From: Lysinibacillus macroides
GTDB taxonomy: Bacteria > Bacillota > Bacilli > Bacillales_A > Planococcaceae
DNA: 64,000 bases
Assembly (NCBI RefSeq): GCF_001281525.1
Contig: NZ_LGCI01000010.1
Location: 21,203 to 85,202, forward strand
Direction of reading: 5' to 3'
Shown: piece after piece, positions 19,088 through 27,315 of the stretch
Position numbering within the stretch: the stretch's first letter is position 1
Layout: the number at the start of each line of letters is the position of its first letter
The notes under the pieces: generated by a model
Database searches by the model: none
Told to the model about the DNA's origin: nothing
Seen by the model: only the letters and a program-made list of their open reading frames with translations
Translations under genes and position numbers: made by a program

Positions 19088-19462
19088 CTAAGACGTAGTA
19101 CCCTCTAGTAATGCCTTTAAATAAGCAAGGGAAGCATCGTAGCCAGCCATATTAAAGCGAACCGTTGTACCACCTTGCGGCTCCTCTGCTATCGATATGG
19201 CAATCACGGTTTCGGGAACCTCCAAGTAAAATGCAAATTCCTGATGTTTACTAACACGCTCAATCTTTAGCTCCATGGGCAGTGGCTCTGTTAGCTGATT
19301 ATGCTCGCTTGGCATTAATGTAAATATCATCTTTTCGCCCGCTGCCAAGCGTGGAATCGCCCAAGTAGACCCCGGCGCATACCATTTTGATAATGGCTCC
19401 TCCTCTGTAATTGCCTGCCATACTTGCTCAATGGCTGCATCAATCCAAATCGAACTCGTCAC
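19088..19462 (-). CDS. SRPBCC / AHSA1-domain protein
   Basis: About 124-residue soluble protein with the START-like (Bet v1) fold. An N-terminal strand (SSIWIDAAIEQVWQAITEEE) is followed by the LSKWYAPG motif and strands ending in the PQGGTTVRFNMAGYD hairpin and a C-terminal helix. These small domains bind hydrophobic ligands; no substrate can be named. GGAGGGATTGTGT precedes GTG at 19462, preferred over the open ATG at 19477, which lies within the ribosome binding site. Confidence 0.85.
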   Translation of the reverse strand: MTSSIWIDAAIEQVWQAITEEEPLSKWYAPGSTWAIPRLAAGEKMIFTLMPSEHNQLTEPLPMELKIERVSKHQEFAFYLEVPETVIAISIAEEPQGGTTVRFNMAGYDASLAYLKALLEGTTS

Positions 19463-19519
19463 ACACAATCCCTCCACTTATCAGTTTCCATTATTTTACC
19501 GAATCTTTAAGCGATAAAC

Positions 19520-19556
19520 AAAAAAACGAAACTCTATTCAAAGTATGAGTTTCGTT
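19520..19556 (-). terminator. Terminator overlapping the end of the following gene
   Basis: AACGAAACTC/GAGTTTCGTT hairpin with a TTTTTTT run on the minus strand. The hairpin overlaps the last codons of the 19534-20565 gene. Confidence 0.85.
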
Positions 19557-20565
19557 GCTTTATCATGGTAGCCGTGCCCTGAGCGGGGTAGGATTCATTG
19601 TAAGCGCCTGTTGTCCATATAGCCACTCGATCACCAACCGCAAAGGGGCTTGTATCTGGATAGGATACTGTTAACGCATTTGGCTTGGCGATTGCTAAAA
19701 TTTCTTGTTTTGTTTTCGCCGCAATGTCTTGTGCTGACACATTCCAAACAATCGTTAGCGTTTTAGCTGTTTTGTCCATAACAATTCCCTCTGCATCCGC
19801 CGCGTGATCTGCATAAAACATCCCCATTGCTAGAGCGCTCCAGCACTGGGCAGTGCCAATGGGATACGACATGGTATAAAATGTTATAGCAGAAAGCCCT
19901 GTGGCACAGCCTGACGCTTTTATGGCTAAAGCCTCTGCTGCTTTATCTACATAATAGATTTGAAATAATGCTGCATCTTGCTTTGTTAGATTACGTAGGT
20001 TAGTCGATGCTTCCGCTATTGAGTGTTTTCTCGTTATGCCTACGATGATTTTTTGATGACTAAAATCAACACTTGCATATTGGATATTGAGTGCTGCCTG
20101 ATTGGCATAAATCGTTGCCATAACCTTATTCAAATCTGCCTCAGAATAATGGGCTTGATAAAATTGAATCGGCAATGCCTCACCATAGGCTGCTAAAATA
20201 GCTTGCTCTACCTCTGTTACCGCTGCCCCGTGTCGTATGCCAATATTCACCACACCGCCATTTGCCTGATCAATATACATCCCTAGATAATCCTTAGCAT
20301 CTAGCATCGTTGCTAGCGTCTGCTGGATTTGAGGAATGACGCTGCTTTGTGTTTGAAACCGCTGCTCTAGTACAGCCTCCTCCTCTGGTGATAAGTACAT
20401 ATTGTACACTGCCGAGTATGGCAATGACTGGATAAGCTCAGGGTCTGTTGATAAGCCATATGCTTTGCGTCCTTCAATTTTTGCTTGGTCATCTATAGCT
20501 AATGCTTCGCTTCCAATCAATAGCGTAGCTAGTATAACTATGCATAGCGTAAGTATTTGCCTCAT
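19534..20565 (-). CDS. Secreted protein of unknown function
   Basis: 343 residues with an N-terminal signal peptide (RQILTLCIVILATLLIGSEA, cleavage after ALA). I do not recognise the mature part. It contains alternating helical and strand segments, with IEGRKAYGLSTDPELIQSLP near the N-terminus, a middle repeated alpha/beta pattern ending in ILAIAKPNALTVSYPDT, and a single Cys pair region ASGCATGLSA...GTAQCWSA, which could be a disulfide. Start ATG follows GAAGGAGGAGGACA. Monocistronic. Confidence 0.8.
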   Translation of the reverse strand: MRQILTLCIVILATLLIGSEALAIDDQAKIEGRKAYGLSTDPELIQSLPYSAVYNMYLSPEEEAVLEQRFQTQSSVIPQIQQTLATMLDAKDYLGMYIDQANGGVVNIGIRHGAAVTEVEQAILAAYGEALPIQFYQAHYSEADLNKVMATIYANQAALNIQYASVDFSHQKIIVGITRKHSIAEASTNLRNLTKQDAALFQIYYVDKAAEALAIKASGCATGLSAITFYTMSYPIGTAQCWSALAMGMFYADHAADAEGIVMDKTAKTLTIVWNVSAQDIAAKTKQEILAIAKPNALTVSYPDTSPFAVGDRVAIWTTGAYNESYPAQGTATMIKQRNSYFE

Positions 20566-20624
20566 TGTCCTCCTCCTTCTAACCGCTTAGACGTATGATA
20601 GCTGAAAGTGTTACATAGAGAAAA

Positions 20625-20653
20625 GGCTGCCGAGAACAATATTCTCAACAGCC
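20625..20653 (-). terminator. Terminator of the DUF1801 gene
   Basis: GGCTG-GAGAA / TTCTC-CAGCC hairpin immediately downstream of the minus-strand gene that ends at 20661, followed by TTTTC on the minus strand. Confidence 0.75.
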
Positions 20654-20660
20654 AAATGTC

Positions 20661-21089
20661 TTATGCCTCTTCTGATGGATAGGTTTTTTGTAGAAAGGCT
20701 ATAGATTGCTGGATCAGAGCCTTTAACACGTCAATATCAATATCCGCTAGCTTATTAATATAGACACACGCTTTTCCAGTTGTATGCTTGCCAAATTGCT
20801 GGAGTAGCTGCTCACGCTCTGGATCGCCCGGTGCAAAGTATAGACTAATTTTTGCTTTGCGAGGGGAAAAGCTTACAAGTGGTGCATCCCCTTCATGCCC
20901 TGTTTGATATTTATAATGGTATTTCCCAAAACCGATAATGCTTGGACCCCACATTTTTGCCTCATAGCCTGACACTTCCGTAAAAATATCAACAAGCTGA
21001 TATGCATCCTCGCGCTTTTTTGGATGGTCTACGCTTTCAATAAATTCAATAACACTGGCATCCGTTTCTGTTGTTTTTAATTCATACAT
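20661..21089 (-). CDS. DUF1801 (YdhG-like) domain protein
   Basis: 142-residue soluble protein. The YdhG/YjbR-like fold is indicated by ETDASVIEFIESVDHPKKRE at the start, the MWGPSIIGFGKYHYKY core, the FSPRKAKISLYFAPG strand pair, and GKACVYINKLADIDIDVLKA before the C-terminal helix. Length is normal. The biochemical role of the family is unresolved. ATG start follows GCGAGGGGTTTAT. Confidence 0.85.
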   Translation of the reverse strand: MYELKTTETDASVIEFIESVDHPKKREDAYQLVDIFTEVSGYEAKMWGPSIIGFGKYHYKYQTGHEGDAPLVSFSPRKAKISLYFAPGDPEREQLLQQFGKHTTGKACVYINKLADIDIDVLKALIQQSIAFLQKTYPSEEA

Positions 21090-21130
21090 ATAAACCCCTC
21101 GCCTTCTGAAAGATGTATATCTATTATTCC

Positions 21131-22945
21131 CTATTCTACCTGCTCTAACAATAGCTTTTGTTGCAGTTCGTAATAAATGCCCTGCTGCTGCATTAATGCT
21201 TGATGATTGCCTTGCTCCACAATTTCCCCCTGCTGAATCACAAGGATTTTATCGGCATTTTCAATCGTTTTTAAGCGATGGGCAATCACAAAGCTTGTGC
21301 GCCCCTGCATTAAATGCTGTAGGCCCTTTTGAATATCGACCTCTGTTTGTGTATCCACGCTTGATGTTGCTTCATCTAAAATTAAAATATCCGCATTTTC
21401 TAAAATGGCACGAGCAATGGCAATTAGCTGGCGTTGTCCCTGACTTAAGTTAGCACCACCAGCCTGCACATGTGTATCGTACTGGGCTGGCAAATATTTA
21501 ATAAAGTGATGGGCATTAGCAATTTTTGCCGCCTCCTCGACCTCTGCATCTGTTGCATCGAGCCGACCGAAGCGAATATTTTCTCGAACTGTGCCAGAGA
21601 ACAAATACGTATCCTGCAATACAACGCCAACTTTTTGCCGAATGGTTGCCATTTGATAATGCTCAATCGGCTGCCCATCAATGAGAATTGTTCCTTGGTC
21701 AACATCATAAAAACGTGTTAGTAAATTAATAATCGTTGTTTTGCCTGAGCCTGTTGGACCAACAAGGGCAATGGTTTCCCCTGCCTTAGCATGGAAGCAA
21801 ATGTTTTTAAGCACAGGCTTATCGGGTGTATAGCTAAATGATACATTGTTAAAAGCCACATCTCCTCGGAATGCGGGGACATCAATGGCATGTGGTCGGT
21901 CAGCTACCTCTGATGGCTCATCAAGTATTTCAAACACACGCTCCGCACCAGCAATAGCGGATTGAAATGTATTCAGCAAATTCGAGAGCTGGTTAAGCGG
22001 ACGGAAAAATTGGCGTGTGTATGTTACAAAGGCTGCAATAATACCGACAGATACAATGCCGTTCACCGCCAGCAATGCCCCTGTGCCAATCACAATGGCT
22101 AAGCCAAGGTTATTCATAAAGTTATTAATCGGTCCTAATAAGCCAGAGGTAATTTCTGCGCGCTGGGCAGAGTGACGCAACGCTTCATTTTGCTGACGGA
22201 ACATAGCAATTGTTTGCTGCTCCTTACCAAAAAGCGTTACTACCTCCGCGCCTGTAATCATCTCCTCAATATAGCCGTTTAGCTTACCAAGATCACGCTG
22301 ACGTGCCGCATAATTTTTACTGCTGCGCTTGACAATTTGCTTTGTTGAGAAAACAATAAGCGGAATAATAATGAGTGTCACAAGCGCCAATTGCCAGCTT
22401 AAGGCAAACATCGCAATGCTGACACCAATCACCGTTAAAATGGACGATACAATTTGTGTCACGCTTTGGGCAAGTGCTGTATTGAGGTTATCAATATCAT
22501 TCGTTACACGACTCATTAAATCGCCCAATGCACGCTGGTCAAAAAAGCGTAATGTTAATGCTTGCAGCTTTTGAAAGAGCGCTAAGCGCAATGTGCGAAT
22601 CGTTGTCATGGCCACACGAATCATGACATAGGTTTGCAGCCATGTAAAAATGGATGCCGCACTAAAAATAATAGCGAGCACAATGCTTTGGCGAATTGCT
22701 CCTGCAATATCCTTTGTTAAAATATATTCATCAATGATATGCCCAATCATATAGGGGCCTGCCAAGCTTAAAAAGGTCGATGCTAGCACAAAAAAGATGG
22801 CAAAAAACAGCCCGATTTTTTGCTGCTTCACATAGTGTCCTATTCTAATGAGTGTGGCTTGCTGATTTTTCGCTTTTTCAGCGGGTCCTGCCACACGAGG
22901 CCCACGTCCAAAATTCATTTGCTTTGGTTGCTGCTGTTGACTCAT
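21131..22945 (-). CDS. ABC exporter half-transporter with the canonical ATPase site
   Basis: 604 residues: six membrane helices in an N-terminal permease domain (about residues 35-320) and a nucleotide-binding domain (about 350-595). The motifs are Walker A VGPTGSGKTTIIN, signature LSQGQRQLIAIARAIL, Walker B ILILDEATSSVD with the catalytic Glu, and switch His in VIAHRLKTI. Its ATG overlaps the stop of the upstream 577-residue half by four bases. Together the pair makes a heterodimeric multidrug-type exporter like YfiB/YfiC, YknU/YknV or BmrC/BmrD of B. subtilis. Lengths (577/604) are closest to the Yfi and Ykn pairs, but the exact ortholog is not certain. Confidence 0.93.
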   Translation of the reverse strand: MSQQQQPKQMNFGRGPRVAGPAEKAKNQQATLIRIGHYVKQQKIGLFFAIFFVLASTFLSLAGPYMIGHIIDEYILTKDIAGAIRQSIVLAIIFSAASIFTWLQTYVMIRVAMTTIRTLRLALFQKLQALTLRFFDQRALGDLMSRVTNDIDNLNTALAQSVTQIVSSILTVIGVSIAMFALSWQLALVTLIIIPLIVFSTKQIVKRSSKNYAARQRDLGKLNGYIEEMITGAEVVTLFGKEQQTIAMFRQQNEALRHSAQRAEITSGLLGPINNFMNNLGLAIVIGTGALLAVNGIVSVGIIAAFVTYTRQFFRPLNQLSNLLNTFQSAIAGAERVFEILDEPSEVADRPHAIDVPAFRGDVAFNNVSFSYTPDKPVLKNICFHAKAGETIALVGPTGSGKTTIINLLTRFYDVDQGTILIDGQPIEHYQMATIRQKVGVVLQDTYLFSGTVRENIRFGRLDATDAEVEEAAKIANAHHFIKYLPAQYDTHVQAGGANLSQGQRQLIAIARAILENADILILDEATSSVDTQTEVDIQKGLQHLMQGRTSFVIAHRLKTIENADKILVIQQGEIVEQGNHQALMQQQGIYYELQQKLLLEQVE

Positions 22946-24675
22946 GCTTGTTCACCAGCCTTTTGCTGTGATGCATAAATTGCTTGATAGTGCGGATTTG
23001 TTTGTAGAAGCTCCTGATGTGTGCCCTGCCCAACAATTTCACCATCCGCTAAGACAAGAATCATATCCGCCTGCTGAATCGAGGTAATTTTCGATGCTAC
23101 GATAAATGTTGTTGTATCCGCATAATTTGCAGCAATCGCCTGCTGTACATGCCTCTCAGAGCCACTATCAAGTGCCGAGGTTGTATCATCCAGCACTAAA
23201 ATGGCAGGCTTGCGAATAAGCGCTCGACTTAACGCAAGCCGCTGCTTTTGCCCACCGGAAAGATTGGTAGCCCCCTGTGCTAATGGATATGCCAAGCCCT
23301 GCTCAAGCCGCTCCACAAATTCACTGGCACAAGCCGCATCTAAAGCCTGCTGTAGCTCCTCTGCGCTTGCCTCGTCCTTGCCAAGACGAACATTGCTGTC
23401 AATTGTCCCTGAAAATAGCAATGCTCTTTGTGGTGTAAAGCCAATATATGCTCGTAATGTAGCCAATGCATAGGATTTGAGTGGCTTGCCATCTACACGG
23501 ATTTCCCCGCCTGTTGGGTCAAATAGACGTGGCAATAGCTTGACGAGCGTCGATTTACCGCTGCCTGTTTTCCCAATAATGCCCACCGTTTGCCCAGGCT
23601 GCACCGAAAATGAAATATTTTTCAAGACATCCTCTGCGGTATCGTAGTAGCGATAGCTTACATGGTCAAAATCTATTGCTCCTGCTAGCGGCTCAGCAAG
23701 CGCATTGGCGGCTTCCTTCACCACAACATCCTTATGTAATACATCGACAATACGTTCTCCTGAGGGCAGTGCGCGCGCAATTTGCATCAGCACCATGCTG
23801 GAGGACATTAAGCCATTTAAAATCATTGTTAAATAGTTAATAAAGGCAAGAATAACCCCAACCTGTAAAGTGCCTGCCTCCACCTTGATCGCGCCAAGCC
23901 AGAGCGCTGCCACAATGCCAAGATTAACCACAAACATGGTAAAAGGCACAAGCACCCCAACAATTTGCTCGGCGGTCATAAAACGCTTTGTCAGCGCATG
24001 ATTCAAGCTACTAAATTGCGAAATTTGCTGCTGTTCACGTCGAAAGGCCTTCACCACACGAATTCCAGCAAGATTTTCCTGTAGCTTTGTATTGACCGCA
24101 TCAATTGCCTCCTGCACACGGCGATAAAGCATGCCTGAATACTTTGTAAAAAAGTACATGGCAATAATTAAAATGGGTACGATAATCAGCAGAATGGAAA
24201 AAAGCTCCCGCGCTGTGATAAAAACAATAATAACTGCTCCGATAAATAGCAATGGCCCACGCACAAAAATACGCAATGTCATCATAAATGCGCGCTGAAT
24301 GCTTTCTACATCACTTGTTAAAATTGTAATCAGCCTGCCTGTTGTCAAGGTATCGCGCTCTCTTGCTGAATAGCTCATCATTTTTTCATAAAGTGCCTGT
24401 CGAATATCTGAGGCAAAATGAATCGCCGCCTTTGAGCTGTAATACGAGCAGCCGATACCGCCTACTAGCCCAAGCACCGCGCTTATCAGCATCCAGCCAA
24501 ACATTTTGAACACATATGGATGATCTTCATTGGCAATGCCTGTATCAATCATATGCTGCATAATGGTTGGCTGTAGCAAATCCATTGTTACCTCTAGCAC
24601 CATTAGCAGTGGTGCAATAATGGTTAAAAATTTGTAGGGCGCTAAATACTGCCCTAATTGTTTAATTGCTTGCAT
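22942..24675 (-). CDS. ABC exporter half-transporter with a degenerate ATPase site
   Basis: 577 residues and first gene of the pair. Six membrane helices (about residues 15-310) precede a nucleotide-binding domain with Walker A IGKTGSGKSTLVK and signature [16 protein letters not shown]. Walker B reads ILVLDDTTSALD, with Asp where the catalytic Glu is expected, and the switch region reads IVASKITSI without the usual His. Both losses mark a non-catalytic site, as in heterodimeric exporters such as BmrC and TM287. ATP hydrolysis would occur mainly at the site completed by the partner gene. ATG start follows AGAGAACGGAGCGACAGT. Confidence 0.93.
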   Translation of the reverse strand: MQAIKQLGQYLAPYKFLTIIAPLLMVLEVTMDLLQPTIMQHMIDTGIANEDHPYVFKMFGWMLISAVLGLVGGIGCSYYSSKAAIHFASDIRQALYEKMMSYSARERDTLTTGRLITILTSDVESIQRAFMMTLRIFVRGPLLFIGAVIIVFITARELFSILLIIVPILIIAMYFFTKYSGMLYRRVQEAIDAVNTKLQENLAGIRVVKAFRREQQQISQFSSLNHALTKRFMTAEQIVGVLVPFTMFVVNLGIVAALWLGAIKVEAGTLQVGVILAFINYLTMILNGLMSSSMVLMQIARALPSGERIVDVLHKDVVVKEAANALAEPLAGAIDFDHVSYRYYDTAEDVLKNISFSVQPGQTVGIIGKTGSGKSTLVKLLPRLFDPTGGEIRVDGKPLKSYALATLRAYIGFTPQRALLFSGTIDSNVRLGKDEASAEELQQALDAACASEFVERLEQGLAYPLAQGATNLSGGQKQRLALSRALIRKPAILVLDDTTSALDSGSERHVQQAIAANYADTTTFIVASKITSIQQADMILVLADGEIVGQGTHQELLQTNPHYQAIYASQQKAGEQA

Positions 24676-24796
24676 ACTGTCGCTCCGTTCTCTTTAAATC
24701 CCATTCGTTTTCCATTATAACTGAAAATCATTCGCAATTGGCAATGTTTTTTCGAGTCACGTAATAATTAAATAAAGAGGCTCATAGCTTTTTTGA

Positions 24797-24960
24797 ATGG
24801 CAGAACTTTCTTTTGAGTGACTCTTTTACTTTTTTGAGCGGAGAGACCCTTCTTTTGAGCGACTCTTTCTCCTTTTTGAGCGGGGATCTCCTTCTTTTGA
24901 GCGACTCCTTCATCTTTTTGAGCGGGGATCTCCTTCTTTTGAGCAACTCTGCGATGTATT
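24797..24960. repeat. Minisatellite with 42-bp units between ABC genes and IS remnant
   Basis: About three and a half tandem units of 42 bp, each with two TTTTGAGCG-type motifs and a GGGGATCTCCTTC or similar core. On the minus strand this gives an artificial open frame of 14-residue repeats (AQKKEIPAQKDEGV-like). No start site or family supports a real protein. Confidence 0.75.
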
Positions 24961-24969
24961 GAGGTCACA

Positions 24970-25216
24970 TTGGTATGAAGCTACATCAACACGTTTAAAC
25001 AATAGACAATCATCGCCATGTACACTTGATTCTGCACATCCTGCTGTAGAATTTTTTAATGTTCAAGTGCGGCTTCATCCATTTGAAAGACAATTCCATC
25101 ACCAAAGATGTCTTGTACAGTTCAGCGATTTCATCTGCACGTCAGTCAAAGTGGTTCATCATCAAATGAAGCTCGTTTCTTTTTGATGGTTGAATTATTT
25201 TAATGCAACGCTAGTG
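24970..25216 (-). pseudogene. Internally deleted IS4-family element remnant
   Basis: The right boundary (about 25192-25216) matches, in reverse, the outer 25 bp of the intact IS4-type element at 52883-54289, including CGCTAGTG. A minus-strand stretch then encodes a damaged version of its C-terminal transposase segment: DEIAELYK, KWMKPHLNIKKFYS and YCLNVL are recognisable. Most of the transposase and the left end are missing. The area 25217-25490 carries a hairpin with AAGTCGATTTA/TAAATCGACTT arms at 25251-25289 and otherwise nothing I can name. Confidence 0.7.
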
Positions 25217-25490
25217 ATTTTTTATGATTAATCTATTTCATAAACATAAAAAGTCGATTTACACCAAATCCGTTGGCATAAATCGACTTGTTCAGTGTCC
25301 TCCGTAACAAAATATTTTTCCATAAAATCACCATCCAAAAGTTGTCGATAATTGTCGATAATTAACTATTTTTGCATAAAATATTTACTATTAAGTCCAT
25401 TTATTTTATATTTCGATACGTGGTGTAAGTCTTTTCATTTCAATCTTTAATTATTTTAGGTTCATTACATTAAGAAAGAGGGAAAAAAAG

Positions 25491-25868
25491 ATAAAAGTCA
25501 TGGCAGCTACTGGTGTAGTTGGCGTAATGACTTCAGCTATGGGTGCTGCCGCGGCAACATGGGAGAACTACTCAGCCAATGTACCAACCTTTAGTGACTA
25601 TGAAACATCAACTATCACAAAAACGACTACTGGATCAGCTTACAATGAAGTTGGTTATATTGAAAAAGATGGAAAATTAGTTTCTTGGATTGAAGATGCA
25701 TCAGGCTCAAATATTTCTTCAAAGGTTTCTTATTCAACAACAGGAAGAAAAACAATGGACTATACAGCTGCTAGTACATGGAAAGATAAAAAAGTTCGTC
25801 TTAATATCTCGACTTCCTCTGGAACATTTGAAGATATTCAAACTTCAGGAGAATGGACGCCTAATTAA
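25491..25868 (+). CDS. Small secreted protein heading an ABC-2 exporter operon
   Basis: About 125 residues: a short signal peptide (VMAATGVVGVMTSAMGAAAA) followed by a roughly 100-residue Ser/Thr-rich mature part starting TWENYSANVPTFSDYE and ending GEWTPN, without cysteines. The only ATG (25500) lies inside the signal peptide. GAGGG at 25478-25482 is ideally placed for an ATA at 25491, giving MKVMAATG, so a non-ATG start is likely. It precedes three membrane genes and an ATPase, the layout of B. subtilis yybN-M-L-K-J, where the first gene also encodes a small exported protein of unknown role. Possible substrate or signal of the exporter; not recognised as lactococcin 972. Confidence 0.75.
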   Translation: MKVMAATGVVGVMTSAMGAAAATWENYSANVPTFSDYETSTITKTTTGSAYNEVGYIEKDGKLVSWIEDASGSNISSKVSYSTTGRKTMDYTAASTWKDKKVRLNISTSSGTFEDIQTSGEWTPN

Positions 25869-26011
25869 TAAGCTATCTATTATAATTAGCATTAGCTACA
25901 TATCATCCTAATATTTCGGATAATAATAATGCTTTTGATTTTCATAAATGATAGACTGCACCACAAATTTAGAGTTATATAATAAAATGAATGTGTTTTG
26001 AGGTGTTATAT

Positions 26012-26791
26012 ATGAATTCTTATATAAAAGAGGAATTTAAACGAGCATTTTTCTCAAAAATAACCCTTTTTACATCCATCTTTTCCATAGTTTTAGTATT
26101 TGGAGGTATGTTTGAATACATAAGTTGGATTAAATATGGTGATATATCCGTTTTATATTTATTTTTATCAGGCTATAATTCAGGAACAGCTAATTTTTTA
26201 ATTGTTGTTTTTCCAATTATCAGTTGTTTACCCTTTGCAGCATCATATGTAAGTGATTGTAAGACAGGATTAAATAAATATATCTATATTCGGATGAGTA
26301 AAACTAGCTATAGATTGATAAGGCTACTTGTAAATGGACTTGTTGGAGGATTTGTTTTGTTTATTGGTCCATTTATTTCATTGTTATTTCTTTTGGGAAT
26401 CAAAGTTTTTACACATATTCCAATGGCAAAAGAACAAATGGAAACGTTTGAATACTTCAAAAGTTTAGGTATCCATTCACCTATTATAGCCATTTTAATT
26501 ATTTTAATCGTTTTGTTTTTCTGTGGATTTACCTTTGCTACTTTTGCTTTAGGTATATCAACATTTATCCAAAATATTTATTTGGCTGTATTGTTACCTT
26601 TTATCTATTATATTTTTTCTGCAACCGTATTAATTAACATTCATACCTATTTAAATGCAGTAGTATTATATGATGTTAATCATTTTGGGGTGAATTTTGC
26701 ACAACGATGCTTGTATGGAATTATATTATGTATGGTTGGAATCATAACTTTCTTTATAGGAGGTTATAAGGTTGAACAAAAAAACACGTAA
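26012..26791 (+). CDS. ABC-2-type exporter membrane subunit 1
   Basis: 259-residue integral membrane protein with six predicted helices. These are around residues 18-40, 55-80, 100-125, 150-180 (IAILIILIVLFFCGFTFATF), 185-205, and a C-terminal one (LYGIILCMVGIITFFIGGYK). It resembles YybM/YybK-type (DUF2705-like) subunits that replace a conventional ABC-2 permease. ATG at 26012 follows TTGAGGTG; the open frame from 25991 adds seven unlikely residues. It overlaps the next gene by 20 bp, so the subunits are translationally coupled. Intact, unlike its two sister genes. Confidence 0.8.
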   Translation: MNSYIKEEFKRAFFSKITLFTSIFSIVLVFGGMFEYISWIKYGDISVLYLFLSGYNSGTANFLIVVFPIISCLPFAASYVSDCKTGLNKYIYIRMSKTSYRLIRLLVNGLVGGFVLFIGPFISLLFLLGIKVFTHIPMAKEQMETFEYFKSLGIHSPIIAILIILIVLFFCGFTFATFALGISTFIQNIYLAVLLPFIYYIFSATVLINIHTYLNAVVLYDVNHFGVNFAQRCLYGIILCMVGIITFFIGGYKVEQKNT

Positions 26792-27315
26792 TCATGAACT
26801 GATAAAGGTTTTTTATAACAAAAATATTAATATATTCATTTTTATTTTGCTTTCACTATACAGTCTAGATCTTTTATTTTCAACAGTGGAGAATGATTTA
26901 GAGACGAATGTATATGATTTGTTGATGAAGATAACGGGATTTCTTCCATTATCCTATATAATGATACCAACGTTTTTAATAATTATTACTGTACATTTTT
27001 CAGCAGGTGAGGTGCAAAATTATATAGCCTTTAGATTTAAGAGTAAACGACAATGGTATCAAATGAATGTAATTTTTATTGCTCAACTAACGGCTATTTT
27101 TTCCCTTACCGTTGTTGGTATTATGCTGCTGCAATCTGCATTTATTCTTAGTTTTAAGAATAATTGGAGTGAATTTGCTCTTAGTTATTATGAAAATTAT
27201 GCTACTTTTTTATCTAATTATTCCCCTATACTGTACTCCATAGTAACCATCATATTGCTATGGCTTATTTTATTTTTACTAGGATTAATTTATTTTCTGA
27301 TATTTTTATGGACAA

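Noticed and set aside
24768-24968. 66-codon minus-strand frame with repeated AQKKEIPAQK motifs
   Set aside because: It is the translation of a 42-bp tandem DNA repeat and has no start signals.
25491-25868. Lactococcin 972-type bacteriocin
   Set aside because: Size and signal peptide fit, but the mature sequence lacks the aromatic C-terminal pattern I would expect, and the following genes look like the yyb-type operon instead.
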